Shown here: positions 54,648-63,237 of the stretch, one piece after another
Layout: each line of letters opens with the position of its first letter
Position numbering within the stretch: position 1 is the first letter of the stretch
Origin: Methanomethylophilus sp963631655
Lineage (GTDB): Archaea > Thermoplasmatota > Thermoplasmata > Methanomassiliicoccales > Methanomethylophilaceae
Direction of reading: 5' to 3'
Assembly (NCBI GenBank): GCA_963631655.1
Contig: CAVGRR010000004.1
Location: forward strand, 1 to 63,439
DNA: 63,439 nt
Position numbers and translations under genes: made by a program
The notes under the pieces: model-generated
Told to the model about the DNA's origin: nothing
The model's database searches: none
The model's input: the letters and a program-made list of their open reading frames with translations, nothing else

Positions 54648-56155
54648 AGATCAAGGTCAACGGTAAAGAGAAGGTCCTGAAGGACGGCTCGCTGCTGAAG
54701 GATGCGGTGGCCGGAGAGAACTATGCGGAAGGTTCCCTGATTTCAATTTATCATTCCACAGAGAGAATGACCCAGACGACCAATGATTTCTCCATCGTCA
54801 CCGACGCGGGAGAGATGGTCCTTCATCTCTATGATACACCTGAAGCCAGACTTTTCAAGGACCATGTGGAAGGAATAACAGGTTCCAACGTCAGATGGGC
54901 GAACAAGGACCTGGTCGCCTTCGGTTCGTTCCCCACTGGGATCGCACATGACCCAGCAGAGGGAAATTACAAGAAATTCGAGTGTTTCTTCTCATTGGGA
55001 GGAAACGACAATCAGACCACCTATCTGATGGTCTCCCGTTCCAATTTCACCAAGGCCTACGGTGCGGGTTCCGGCAAGATCGGAAAGATAACCGTGGGAA
55101 GACATCTTTTGGATGTCATCCGCGAGGGAGAATCCCTCAGGGAGATCAAACCTGTGGTCTCCGAGACCAGCAAGGACAATGTCACCGTCACAACGGATCT
55201 GGCACATCCCCTCGAAGAGGGCTGTGCGGTCAGTACCGAGGTCTGTGTCAAACTCGATCCCGAATCGCCCGGGGCCGCCGAACATCTGCTCGTGGTGTCC
55301 GCCAAGGGATACGTGAACGTGTCCGAAGGCACCGGGACCTTCCTCGGGTGCAGGGATGATCTCGATGTGGACCTCAAGGCGGAGAACGCCGCCGTCCGCG
55401 ATGCTGGGACTGTCATGGTCCGTACCGAGGGAACAGGTCAGGGACACGTCCTGATGTACAAGGAGAGACGTCCCGCCGCCCCCGGACTGAGCCTTGCCGG
55501 GACCGTCGAAAGAGGAATGTCCCTGGTGACCCTCGCCCAGGCGGGGGACAAGATCACGGTGTCCACCGAACCTCCGAGGGTGTTATCCGTAGGAATGACC
55601 CAGGCGGCCGGAGAGAAGTTCCTTTCCAAGTACGGGGTGAAACAGATCCGCAAGGGGGACACATCCGATTCCGCCATCATCGTCGACCAGGGACCGGAGT
55701 CCACCATGGAGGCCATCCGCGAGGGAGAGGTCGAGACCATCGGTGTCCCGAAGGACCAGGTCTACAGGATCGCCATCAAGACCTCCGACGAGGCCACCAT
55801 CCACTACTTCAAGAAGGTCACCGGATTGAGCCACAAACCCATCGGACAGCTGAAGACCCAGTTCTCCTTCCCCGGGTCCCCGATGGCCACGTTCTACGGG
55901 GACGACGCAAGGTCCCAGAACCTCTATCCGCAGGACCCGTTCAAGAAGTGCAAGAAGGGAGAGATCGGTGTGACCAACCAGTCGAGGCCCCACCACGGTC
56001 TCATCGGAATAAGGCTCGTCGACAGCAAACAGTACGGGCCCACCGGAGAGGAACCGTACGGAACCAACCTCGTGGGAACCTTCCTCGGAGACCTGTCCCA
56101 GATGGAGATCCTCGAGGATGAGCAGATCATCTACATCACGGAGGAGAAACTATGA
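54644..56155 (+). CDS. mmp3: Methanogenesis marker protein 3
   Basis: 503 residues. Starts with a ubiquitin-like KIKVNGKEKVLKDGSLLKDAV, then a large beta-rich core, and ends with a cyclophilin-like module (about 395-490: GQLKTQFSFPGSPMATFYGDD, RPHHGLIGIRLVDSKQYGPTGE). This layout fits the mmp3 (UPF0288) family, part of the MCR activation machinery in co-purification studies. TTG start at 54644 overlaps the mcrC stop; overlaps mmp6 by 4 nt at its end. Confidence 0.82.
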   Translation: MKIKVNGKEKVLKDGSLLKDAVAGENYAEGSLISIYHSTERMTQTTNDFSIVTDAGEMVLHLYDTPEARLFKDHVEGITGSNVRWANKDLVAFGSFPTGIAHDPAEGNYKKFECFFSLGGNDNQTTYLMVSRSNFTKAYGAGSGKIGKITVGRHLLDVIREGESLREIKPVVSETSKDNVTVTTDLAHPLEEGCAVSTEVCVKLDPESPGAAEHLLVVSAKGYVNVSEGTGTFLGCRDDLDVDLKAENAAVRDAGTVMVRTEGTGQGHVLMYKERRPAAPGLSLAGTVERGMSLVTLAQAGDKITVSTEPPRVLSVGMTQAAGEKFLSKYGVKQIRKGDTSDSAIIVDQGPESTMEAIREGEVETIGVPKDQVYRIAIKTSDEATIHYFKKVTGLSHKPIGQLKTQFSFPGSPMATFYGDDARSQNLYPQDPFKKCKKGEIGVTNQSRPHHGLIGIRLVDSKQYGPTGEEPYGTNLVGTFLGDLSQMEILEDEQIIYITEEKL

Positions 56156-56577
56156 GCAAAGAGAGAGTGACGCGCCTTCTCATGATATCACCGAATTCGG
56201 ATGTCACCACGGACCAGCTTGTCCGCGACGTGCAGACCATGTCCCATCACGTCAGTGTGAAGGAGACCTGTTATGGATGTCTCGTCGAATCCGACGAGGA
56301 GACCATGGCCGAGGTCATAAAGAAAGTACGTTCCACCTACCGCAACGAGGTCTTCTCCAAGGTCAGGGGATTCCCCGCCGGAGATCCCAGGAGGTGCCGC
56401 GCACAGCACGGTACCAGGCCCGGATTCTCCCAGTTGGAGGCGGAATGGGGATGCCTTCCGCTCATCCAGGCCGCATTGGACGCCATCGACGCAGGAGATA
56501 CGGAATACGCTCTCCCCGTCGAGAAAACACAGTTATCAGCAACCAAATTGAAAGAGATCACAGAGGCTTTCAGATGA
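56152..56577 (+). CDS. mmp6: Methanogenesis marker protein 6
   Basis: 141 residues, with family features VTRLLMISPNSDVTTDQLVRDV, KETCYGCLVESDEE and RGFPAGDPRRCRAQHGTRPG. No enzymatic motif is visible. It overlaps mmp3 and mmp5 by 4 nt each; likely a partner in the same MCR maturation complex. Confidence 0.78.
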   Translation: MSKERVTRLLMISPNSDVTTDQLVRDVQTMSHHVSVKETCYGCLVESDEETMAEVIKKVRSTYRNEVFSKVRGFPAGDPRRCRAQHGTRPGFSQLEAEWGCLPLIQAALDAIDAGDTEYALPVEKTQLSATKLKEITEAFR

Positions 56578-57011
56578 AGATATTCATAGATCCCCCAAAC
56601 AGTATGATACTTTTCGATCTCGTGGAGAGAATGGGCCATGAGCCTCTGAGCACCATGGCGGTCCTTCAGGAGAAGATCGACAACATCGAGGTCGACATGC
56701 CCCCCATGAACGTCACCCTTGAAGATGTGGTCAAGGGACTCAAATACGCCGGCGTGGAGGTCCCGTCCGGTATCCGCGGCAGGCTCGCCGTGTGGGGTCC
56801 GATGATCGAGGCCGCCGACGCCGCCATCATCATAGACAATCCCCCGTTCAGCTTCGGATGCGTCGGATGCGACCGTTCGAACGAACTCGCCAAATACTGC
56901 ATCAAGAAACGCGGGATCCCGGCACTGACCGTCAGTTACCCTTCCAATGAGGAGGAAGCTAAAACAATGGTGGGTCAGATCAGGGATTTCCTCGGAGGTC
57001 TGAAACAATGA
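56574..57011 (+). CDS. mmp5: Methanogenesis marker protein 5
   Basis: 145 residues starting at ATG 56574 (MKIFIDPPNSMILFDLVERMGHEPL). Central LAVWGPMIEAADAAIIIDNPPFSFGCVGCDRSN contains a CxxC. The late LTVSYPSNEEEAKTMV closes the family pattern. Overlaps mmp6 and mmp15. Confidence 0.75.
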   Translation: MKIFIDPPNSMILFDLVERMGHEPLSTMAVLQEKIDNIEVDMPPMNVTLEDVVKGLKYAGVEVPSGIRGRLAVWGPMIEAADAAIIIDNPPFSFGCVGCDRSNELAKYCIKKRGIPALTVSYPSNEEEAKTMVGQIRDFLGGLKQ

Positions 57012-58231
57012 CAATCAGAATCGCACAGCTGTCCTGCGGTACGGAGTACAGCGGAATCCAGTATGAGATCGAATCCGCGGCCCGTTCCGTCGGAGCGAAA
57101 ATAGTCTATCCCGACGTTTCCTACAGTCAGGTCAAATCCGCTCTGGAACGTTTCGGTTTCACCCCCAAATCGCCTCAGCTCCAGCTGATGATCGCCAGGG
57201 CCGTGAGTCTGGCGGACAAGCTCTACGACGCCGACGCGGTGTTCATCACCACCTGTTTCAGGTGCGCCGAGGCCGCATTGGTCAGGAACGAGCTCCGCAG
57301 GTTCATTCAGGACAACACCAGGCTTCCCGTCGTGACATATTCGTTCACCGAGAGGCTCAAGGCCTCTCAGCTGCTCACCAGGATGGAGGCCTTGGTCACC
57401 ATCGTCTCCAGGAAGGAACTCCTCGCCAGGGAGCGTCAGACAGGTATAACGGCAGGTATCGACTCCGGTTCCTCGACCACCAAGTGCGTCATCATGGAGA
57501 ACAACAAGATCATCGGCAAGGCGTGGACCGCCTCCGGAGATGTCATACAGTGTGCCACCGAGGTCCTTGACGAGGCCATGAAGATGGCCGGTGTGGAGTA
57601 CAAACAGATCGAGGCCATGGGAACCACCGGTTACGGAAGGTTCACTCTGGGACAGCACTTCAACACCAAACTCGTGCAGGAGGAGCTCACCGTCAACTCC
57701 AAAGGTGCGGTGTGGCTCGCCAACAAACAGCGCGGAGAGGCCACCATCATCGATATCGGAGGAATGGACAACAAGGCCATCACCGTACGCGACGGAGTTC
57801 CGGACAACTTCACCATGGGAGGAATCTGTGCCGGTGCGTCCGGACGTTTCCTCGAGATGACCGCCCGCAGGCTCAAGATCCCGGTCTCCGAACTGGGAGA
57901 CTATGCCGTCAAAGGAGATTGGACCAAGGCCAAGATGAACTCCTATTGTTCGGTCTTCGGTATCCAGGACCTGGTCACCCTGCTCGGAGCGGGCAACACC
58001 TTCGAGGATGTGGCCGCCGCTGCCTGTCATTCCGTCGCGGAGCAGGTCTATGAGCAGCAGCTGCAGGAGATCGAGGTCAGGCATCCTGTCATCGAAGTAG
58101 GGGGAACATCCCTCAACAAAGGTCTGGTCAAGGCCCTCGGAGAGGTCCTCGGCGAACCTCCGATAGTTCCGCCGGATTCCCAGTACATCGGTGCCGTGGG
58201 CGGTGCCCTGCTGAGTTCCGGATTGCTGTGA
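57008..58231 (+). CDS. mmp15: Methanogenesis marker protein 15, ASKHA-type activator ATPase
   Basis: 407 residues. Residues 1-145 form a partner domain; from about 149 an ASKHA ATPase of the 2-hydroxyacyl-CoA dehydratase activator / CoA-substrate reductase group follows: ITAGIDSGSSTTKCVIM, ATGDVIQ-like ASGDVIQCA, DIGGMDNKA, and the cluster-binding GGICAGASGRFLEM. Such proteins drive electrons with ATP; here probably to reduce the Ni of MCR or a partner. Overlaps mmp5 and mmp17. Confidence 0.85.
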   Translation: MTIRIAQLSCGTEYSGIQYEIESAARSVGAKIVYPDVSYSQVKSALERFGFTPKSPQLQLMIARAVSLADKLYDADAVFITTCFRCAEAALVRNELRRFIQDNTRLPVVTYSFTERLKASQLLTRMEALVTIVSRKELLARERQTGITAGIDSGSSTTKCVIMENNKIIGKAWTASGDVIQCATEVLDEAMKMAGVEYKQIEAMGTTGYGRFTLGQHFNTKLVQEELTVNSKGAVWLANKQRGEATIIDIGGMDNKAITVRDGVPDNFTMGGICAGASGRFLEMTARRLKIPVSELGDYAVKGDWTKAKMNSYCSVFGIQDLVTLLGAGNTFEDVAAAACHSVAEQVYEQQLQEIEVRHPVIEVGGTSLNKGLVKALGEVLGEPPIVPPDSQYIGAVGGALLSSGLL

Positions 58232-58815
58232 GGGTTCCGATGACAGAACACAACACAACGGTCGTGGGCACCGACGAGTTCGGAAATGAACAATACCGTG
58301 CTCTCTACGAGGAGATCATGGGCGACGTGGGAAAGCTCGCCGCCGTGGAGAAGTCCTATCTCGTCCTCAAGCCCACCGTTCCCCTGTTCATCATCTCCCT
58401 GAAGATGAAGGCCAGGCCTGCCGCCAGGACCATCGGTACCGTGGCGTCCACCAGGACCGAACAGGATACCGTCTACGTGAGCATCACCGACGAGCTGTAC
58501 GCTCCCGGAATCCTGACCGCACTCTGGAACAGGTACGGAAGGGACAACGTCCAGCAGCTGGACAGACTGGATATTTCAGTTACAGGAGCTGAAAGCTCCT
58601 TCGAAGTGGACGAGATCGTGGTGGAATCCGACGAACAGCCCATCCAGGAGATCCTGGGAGCACTCTTCCGCGTGCTCCCCGAAGGGATCCGCGTGAGACG
58701 CACCTTCTTCGACGGAGATGTGGTAACCATCGTCGCCACGGAGGAGAGGATGCTGACCGAGTATCTGGAAGAGGGAATGAAGATCCACGAGGAAATGCAG
58801 AAGGGGGCCGAGTGA
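58228..58815 (+). CDS. mmp17: Methanogenesis marker protein 17
   Basis: 195 residues. VVGTDEFGNEQYRALYEEIMGDVGKLAA at the start and a C-terminal LPEGIRVRRTFFDGDVVTIVATEERM region fit the family. All alpha/beta, no metal or catalytic motif visible. The start is set by a 4-nt overlap with mmp15; it also overlaps mmp7. Confidence 0.8.
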   Translation: MRVPMTEHNTTVVGTDEFGNEQYRALYEEIMGDVGKLAAVEKSYLVLKPTVPLFIISLKMKARPAARTIGTVASTRTEQDTVYVSITDELYAPGILTALWNRYGRDNVQQLDRLDISVTGAESSFEVDEIVVESDEQPIQEILGALFRVLPEGIRVRRTFFDGDVVTIVATEERMLTEYLEEGMKIHEEMQKGAE

Positions 58816-59753
58816 TGTATCAGGTCATAATGTACGACGGAGGAGTGTACCGTTCCGACGAACTCTATGAGATGATCGAGGATGTGGGCGGAGTGGTCCT
58901 TCAGAAGAACCGCAGTTCCCAGATGCTCACCGTCACCATGTCGATCCCGTCCGAGGACAGGGAGATGGTGGAGGCGCTCTGCAAGGACATCGGCGGACAG
59001 GTGAAGGAGGTGCCTCTTGCGGGAACAGAAATTGCCATCGTCGGTCCCACCCTGGGACGTCACCACATGCCCCACCCCATCTGCGACATAGCCGAATATC
59101 TCAGGAGATGCGGTGCCGTCACCGTGGTCATGGGTCTCGCCAGGGGACGCGGAAAGAACACGTCCCAGATCAACCTGCAGGAGACCTCGGTCATCGATGA
59201 GTATGACGCCTGTGTCTTCATGCTCGGCAACTTCAAATCCTGCGTGGAGACCAAGGCCGAACTGCTCCTGACCAAGATCAATGTCCCCACCGTTCTGGTC
59301 TGCGGACCGGAGCCCGAGGGCATCGACGACACCTGCGACGCCATCGTCAGCGGTATCGGAAGGAAGGCCTCGCGTATGAGGGAACCTGCCGAGAGGAAGA
59401 AGCTCGAGGAGTGCGGGGACCGTATCGAAGAGGTCCTTGCCGAAAAGAAGAAGGCGCTTGAGGAGGACCCGCCGTTCGTCCATCCGACCGAGATCAAAGC
59501 ATTGCTGGAGAACTTCGAACCCATCGACATGTGTCTGAGGCCTGCGCCTCTGGTGATGCATCTCGACGGACTCAGGGCGAAGATCCCTTACGAAGAGTAT
59601 CACGAGGCCATCGAGAACATGACCGTCTACGGACGCAGACTGGGCGATGTGTGCTTCATCTCACCTTCGAAGATCGATGACAGCAGTATGCTCATCCGCA
59701 TCAAGACCAGGTCCCAGGTGGCCTACGAGGATTCCCTGAAGGCCTCCCAATGA
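58815..59753 (+). CDS. mmp7: Methanogenesis marker protein 7
   Basis: 312 residues from ATG 58815 (MYQVIMYDGGVYRSDELYEM); an ATG 3 nt earlier is in frame. GPTLGRHHMPHPICDIAEYLRR (about 75-96) and RGKNTSQINLQET are family landmarks. A Lys/Glu helix (about 190-220) is coiled-coil-like. Member of the MCR-associated set that co-purifies with McrC in model methanogens. Overlaps DUF123 by 4 nt. Confidence 0.83.
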   Translation: MYQVIMYDGGVYRSDELYEMIEDVGGVVLQKNRSSQMLTVTMSIPSEDREMVEALCKDIGGQVKEVPLAGTEIAIVGPTLGRHHMPHPICDIAEYLRRCGAVTVVMGLARGRGKNTSQINLQETSVIDEYDACVFMLGNFKSCVETKAELLLTKINVPTVLVCGPEPEGIDDTCDAIVSGIGRKASRMREPAERKKLEECGDRIEEVLAEKKKALEEDPPFVHPTEIKALLENFEPIDMCLRPAPLVMHLDGLRAKIPYEEYHEAIENMTVYGRRLGDVCFISPSKIDDSSMLIRIKTRSQVAYEDSLKASQ

Positions 59754-60187
59754 CCGTCCGGAAGGGGACCTACGTTCTTTTCGTCACCTTCGACCGGGAC
59801 ATAAACATCATCGTGGGGGCCAAAGGCCCTCACCTTTTCGCTGCTGGCACATACTGTTACGTAGGCAGTGCCATGGCGGGCCTCGACCAGCGTTTGAAGC
59901 GTCATCTGGCACATGAGAAATGCCTGAAATGGCACATCGATTTTCTTACCGTATCCTGCGACAGTTCCGAGGCGTGGGAATCCTATCCCGATTTCATCCC
60001 GGAATGCGATCTGGCACATCTGGTCGAAGAGTGCGGAGGGGTCCCGGAGATGGACGGATTCGGATGCTCCGACTGCGACTGCCGCACGCATCTGTTCAGG
60101 GCATCTCCGGAGGTATGTGAAAAGGTGGTGTCCAGCGGTCATCTGCACCGCCATATGGCCGGGGCCGACGACCAAACTATTAATTAA
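59750..60187 (+). CDS. DUF123 GIY-YIG-like protein
   Basis: 145 residues. KGTYVLFVTFDRD, GTYCYVGSAMAGLDQRLKRHL and KCLKWHIDFL define DUF123, a GIY-YIG nuclease-like family often encoded by methanogens and other archaea. DGFGCSDCDCRTHLFR adds Cys/His residues that may bind zinc. Last gene of the overlapping atwA-mmp run; the link to MCR is by position only. Three ATGTGCCAG motifs fall in this gene (59844, 59906, 60011). Confidence 0.83.
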   Translation: MTVRKGTYVLFVTFDRDINIIVGAKGPHLFAAGTYCYVGSAMAGLDQRLKRHLAHEKCLKWHIDFLTVSCDSSEAWESYPDFIPECDLAHLVEECGGVPEMDGFGCSDCDCRTHLFRASPEVCEKVVSSGHLHRHMAGADDQTIN

Positions 60188-60243
60188 TATCATAGGTTAC
60201 CAGACGACATATCCTGCCACACCGTGGCCAGGAGGAAATTACT

Positions 60244-62943
60244 ATGGATTGCAACGAAAAGAACTGCGAACTTACCCCTGAAGTTATCAGTGCCCTCGAG
60301 GGTGCTGTTGGTGGAGCCAATGTCAAGACCACCGAGGGAGGAGTCACCGTTACTGTCTCCAGCACCGAGCAGGTAGCTGCCGTAACCATGATCGCCAAAA
60401 ACGCCGGCGTCACCGCCGCCGTCTGCGGAAACACACCCATCACCGTCACCTTCTCCGAGGAGATGCAGACCGTCGAGGTCGTCCCCGAGGACTATGCTGT
60501 GAAAGCAAAGGCCGGAGCGACCTACAAGGCCGTCATGGATGCGGCCGCCGCCCAGGGATTCACCGTCGGATCCCGCCCGTACCACCCCTCCAGGGTCACC
60601 GTCGGTGACTGGATGGGCTCCAACGCCCCCGGATACGGAACCTACAAGTACGGATCTGCAAAAGATGCAGTCATGAACCTCGAGGTCGTCCTCAAGGACG
60701 GTACCGTCATCGAGACCGGTTACAACAACATCGGAGCATACATGTCCGCCTACAACCTCAACCAGCTCTTTTCCGGAGCCGAGGGTGCGATGGGCATCAT
60801 CACCTCCGCCACCATCAAGCTCTACCCCGCAGGCGTCACCAAGTTCGTCGCCTACGAACTCGCCGGAGGACTTGCAGAGGCGTTCCCCGTCGTCGACGCC
60901 ATCTCCCGCCACGCCAACCTCAAGCCTATGAGGTTCAGCATCCAGCCCGGAGAGGGAAAGACCCTCCTGTTCCTCGAGTACCAGGGTGCCGAGGACTTCG
61001 TCGACGCTGATGTCGACGAGACCGACCTCATCATCGAGGCCAACGGCGGAAAGAGGTCCGAGGAGGTTTACAAACCCCAGTGCAACAAGTTCCGCGCGGT
61101 CATCCCCCTCCGGAACCTCGCCAAAGCGACCGTCAAAGGCGCACTCATCGTCGACAGGTACACCGCCCTCGTCAGCTCCGACAGCTGCGACGACATCAAG
61201 GCGACCATCGAGGCCTGCGGCGGAAGGAAGACCTGCGGATGGGCATTCGCAGAAGGAAACCTCGAGAAGATCCACGACGCGGACACCGCCAAATTCATGA
61301 GGAAGCTCGCCGACTTCATCGCCGAGCCCGATGTTACCGAGATCGCCAAAGAGGGAGACAAACTCTCCCGCGACTACTCCGACGCCATCCGCGAGATGCT
61401 CATCGAAGCCCTCGGAAAGGACAACGTCAACGAGGCAGGTCCCGAGAAGCTCCTCTACTGCCACGACCTCGCACCCCTTCCCAAACTTGCAGGGATCGCC
61501 TTCGACAACATCCCCGATGTCGTCGTCAGGCCCAGCACCACCGCCCAGATCAGCGCGGTCATGAAGGTCGCCTACAGGCACGGAATCGCAGTCACTCCCC
61601 GCGGAAACTCCACCTGGGGTCTCGGAGGCGCACAGCCCGCATACGGCGGTATCGTCTGCGACTGTTCCTCCAAATTCAACAAGGTCGTCGTCGACGCCGA
61701 GAACATGGTCGTCAAGGTCCAGTCCGGCGCCACTTGGAAAGCCACCCTCGATGCCTGTATGAAAGAAGGTTACATCGTCGGTTCCTACCCCTCCTCGTTC
61801 CCCGCAGGCACCATCGGTGCCTGGCTGTCCACCAACGGTATGGGTATCGGATCCTTCAAGTACGGATCCGCCAAGGACAACGTCCTCGACCTCGAGGTCA
61901 TCCTCCCCAACGGAGAGGTCCTCCACACCGGTTACGGAAACATGGGCAACTACAACTCCGGCCTCAACCTCAACCAGTTCTTCGAGGGAAGCGAAGGTAC
62001 CCTCTGTCTGTTCGGTACCGTCACCATGAGGATCCACCCCATGGGAGTCATCCACCCCGTCGCATACGACTTCGAGAACCTCGCCGACGCCAACCCCGTC
62101 ATCCAGGAGATCATCGCCCACGCAAGCGTCAGGCCTCTCCACATCGCCTGGTCCGACCACTACCACTTCGAGCACCAGAAGGACGCGGGACTTCACGTCC
62201 CCGATGTCAAGAACCTTCTCTGTGTCACCTTCCAGGGACAGGAGAGGTACGTCGACATGGAGATCGCCGTTGTTGACGAGATCGCTGCCAAATACGGCGG
62301 AAAGAGGGTCGCCGACGAGATCGCATCCCACGAGTGGGACGAGCGCTGCTACGAGTTCAGGGCGAGGAAGGTCGGAATCGGTGAGATCCCCGCAGAGGTC
62401 ATCGTACCTGCCAAATGCTGGGGCAAGTTCGTCGAGGAGAGCTACAAGGGATTCGATGTCATGAAGATGGACATCGGAGGGGTCATCGGTGTCATGGTCG
62501 ACAACCAGACCACCCTGTTCATGCCCTACTACTTCAAGGACGACGAGCTCATGACCGGTATGCTGTCCTTCTCGTTCAACATGTACCTCGGTGACAGGGC
62601 GGAGGTCTACGGCGGAAGGTCCACCGGATACGGTATCTTCTTCGCAGGAAACCTCGATGCGGCCCACGATGCCAACACCGTCGGACTCATGAGGGAGCTC
62701 AAGACCTACCTCGATCCCCACGACGTCATGAACCCCGGACACCTCGTCTGCGGAATGACCAAGTTCGGAATCGGAATGAGCCACAGGCTGTCCTCCTTCA
62801 TGTTCTCCATGATGCAGAACATCAAGAAGATCATGCCCGCCGACGGACAGTTCCAGAAGAACATCCAGAGGTTCAAGTTCAACCAGTACACCGAGATCAA
62901 GGCCGAGGACAGGAAGCACGTCCTCGGACGCGGTTACGAGTGA
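60244..62943 (+). CDS. FAD-linked oxidase-like protein, tandem internal duplication
   Basis: 899 residues made of two GlcD/PCMH-type halves. The second half (about 405-899) is complete: TPRGNSTWGLGGAQP (about 450-465) for FAD pyrophosphate, ATWKATLDACMKEG, GIGSFKYGSAKDNVLDLEVILPNGE, and the closing LDPHDVMNPG. The first half (about 1-400) repeats ATYKAVMDAAAAQG, YGTYKYGSAKDAVMNLEVVLKDG and NLNQLFSGAEGAMG about 402-406 residues earlier but lacks the PRGNSTWGLGG loop, so it probably cannot bind FAD. No Fe-S motifs. Its own AT-rich promoter (60174-60210) follows the marker run. Substrate unknown; highly codon-biased, so abundantly made. Confidence 0.85.
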   Translation: MDCNEKNCELTPEVISALEGAVGGANVKTTEGGVTVTVSSTEQVAAVTMIAKNAGVTAAVCGNTPITVTFSEEMQTVEVVPEDYAVKAKAGATYKAVMDAAAAQGFTVGSRPYHPSRVTVGDWMGSNAPGYGTYKYGSAKDAVMNLEVVLKDGTVIETGYNNIGAYMSAYNLNQLFSGAEGAMGIITSATIKLYPAGVTKFVAYELAGGLAEAFPVVDAISRHANLKPMRFSIQPGEGKTLLFLEYQGAEDFVDADVDETDLIIEANGGKRSEEVYKPQCNKFRAVIPLRNLAKATVKGALIVDRYTALVSSDSCDDIKATIEACGGRKTCGWAFAEGNLEKIHDADTAKFMRKLADFIAEPDVTEIAKEGDKLSRDYSDAIREMLIEALGKDNVNEAGPEKLLYCHDLAPLPKLAGIAFDNIPDVVVRPSTTAQISAVMKVAYRHGIAVTPRGNSTWGLGGAQPAYGGIVCDCSSKFNKVVVDAENMVVKVQSGATWKATLDACMKEGYIVGSYPSSFPAGTIGAWLSTNGMGIGSFKYGSAKDNVLDLEVILPNGEVLHTGYGNMGNYNSGLNLNQFFEGSEGTLCLFGTVTMRIHPMGVIHPVAYDFENLADANPVIQEIIAHASVRPLHIAWSDHYHFEHQKDAGLHVPDVKNLLCVTFQGQERYVDMEIAVVDEIAAKYGGKRVADEIASHEWDERCYEFRARKVGIGEIPAEVIVPAKCWGKFVEESYKGFDVMKMDIGGVIGVMVDNQTTLFMPYYFKDDELMTGMLSFSFNMYLGDRAEVYGGRSTGYGIFFAGNLDAAHDANTVGLMRELKTYLDPHDVMNPGHLVCGMTKFGIGMSHRLSSFMFSMMQNIKKIMPADGQFQKNIQRFKFNQYTEIKAEDRKHVLGRGYE

Positions 62944-62957
62944 TCTGAAACCCTTTT

Positions 62958-62988
62958 CCCCTGCCGGTGATCCCGGTGGGGTTTTTTG
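62958..62988 (+). terminator. Terminator after the FAD-linked protein
   Basis: CCCC-TGCCGG-TGATC-CCGG-TGGGG forms a nested stem followed by TTTTTT at 62982-62987. Confidence 0.65.
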
Positions 62989-63149
62989 TCAAATTCAGTG
63001 CGGATTCGGTTCCGCGTTTTTCTTCGGTCTGATGGCCTATTTTGTGAATTCGGCCTTCCATCATATCGGTAAAATTTTTAGGAATTCCTCATAAAATTAT
63101 ACATTTTAATGTTATATTTTTTTCGTCTGCCCTTAATTTGAACATGTTC

Positions 63150-63171
63150 GATAAATCTTTATATAGGCCAC
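63150..63171 (+). promoter_or_regulatory. Promoter of the terminal secreted-protein gene
   Basis: GATAAATCTTTATATAGG holds BRE-like A-rich bases and a TATA box (CTTTATATA, 63157-63165). The predicted start point, about 63187, lies inside the repeat array, giving a leader of about 200 nt. Confidence 0.6.
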
Positions 63172-63237
63172 GTAGACATAGTGTATACAATAAGTAGACA
63201 AAATGTTGACAGGTAGTTGACAAAATGTGTACATTAT
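63172..63237. repeat. Six tandem 11-bp units with invariant GTnnACA
   Basis: Units start at 63172, 63183, 63194, 63205, 63216 and 63227, exactly 11 bp apart: GTAGACATAGT, GTATACAATAA, GTAGACAAAAT, GTTGACAGGTA, GTTGACAAAAT, GTGTACATTAT. All share GT at positions 1-2 and ACA at 5-7. One turn of the helix per unit places the conserved bases on the same face. It covers the predicted transcription start of the next gene, so an operator is the likely reading. A further GTTGACA at 63259 is one base out of phase. Confidence 0.85.

Noticed and set aside
60190..62919. A 909-codon open frame antisense to the FAD-linked protein
   Set aside because: Striking length, but low-complexity Asp/Gly/Val/Leu composition is what the complement of this codon usage gives; the sense strand has conserved motifs and a promoter.
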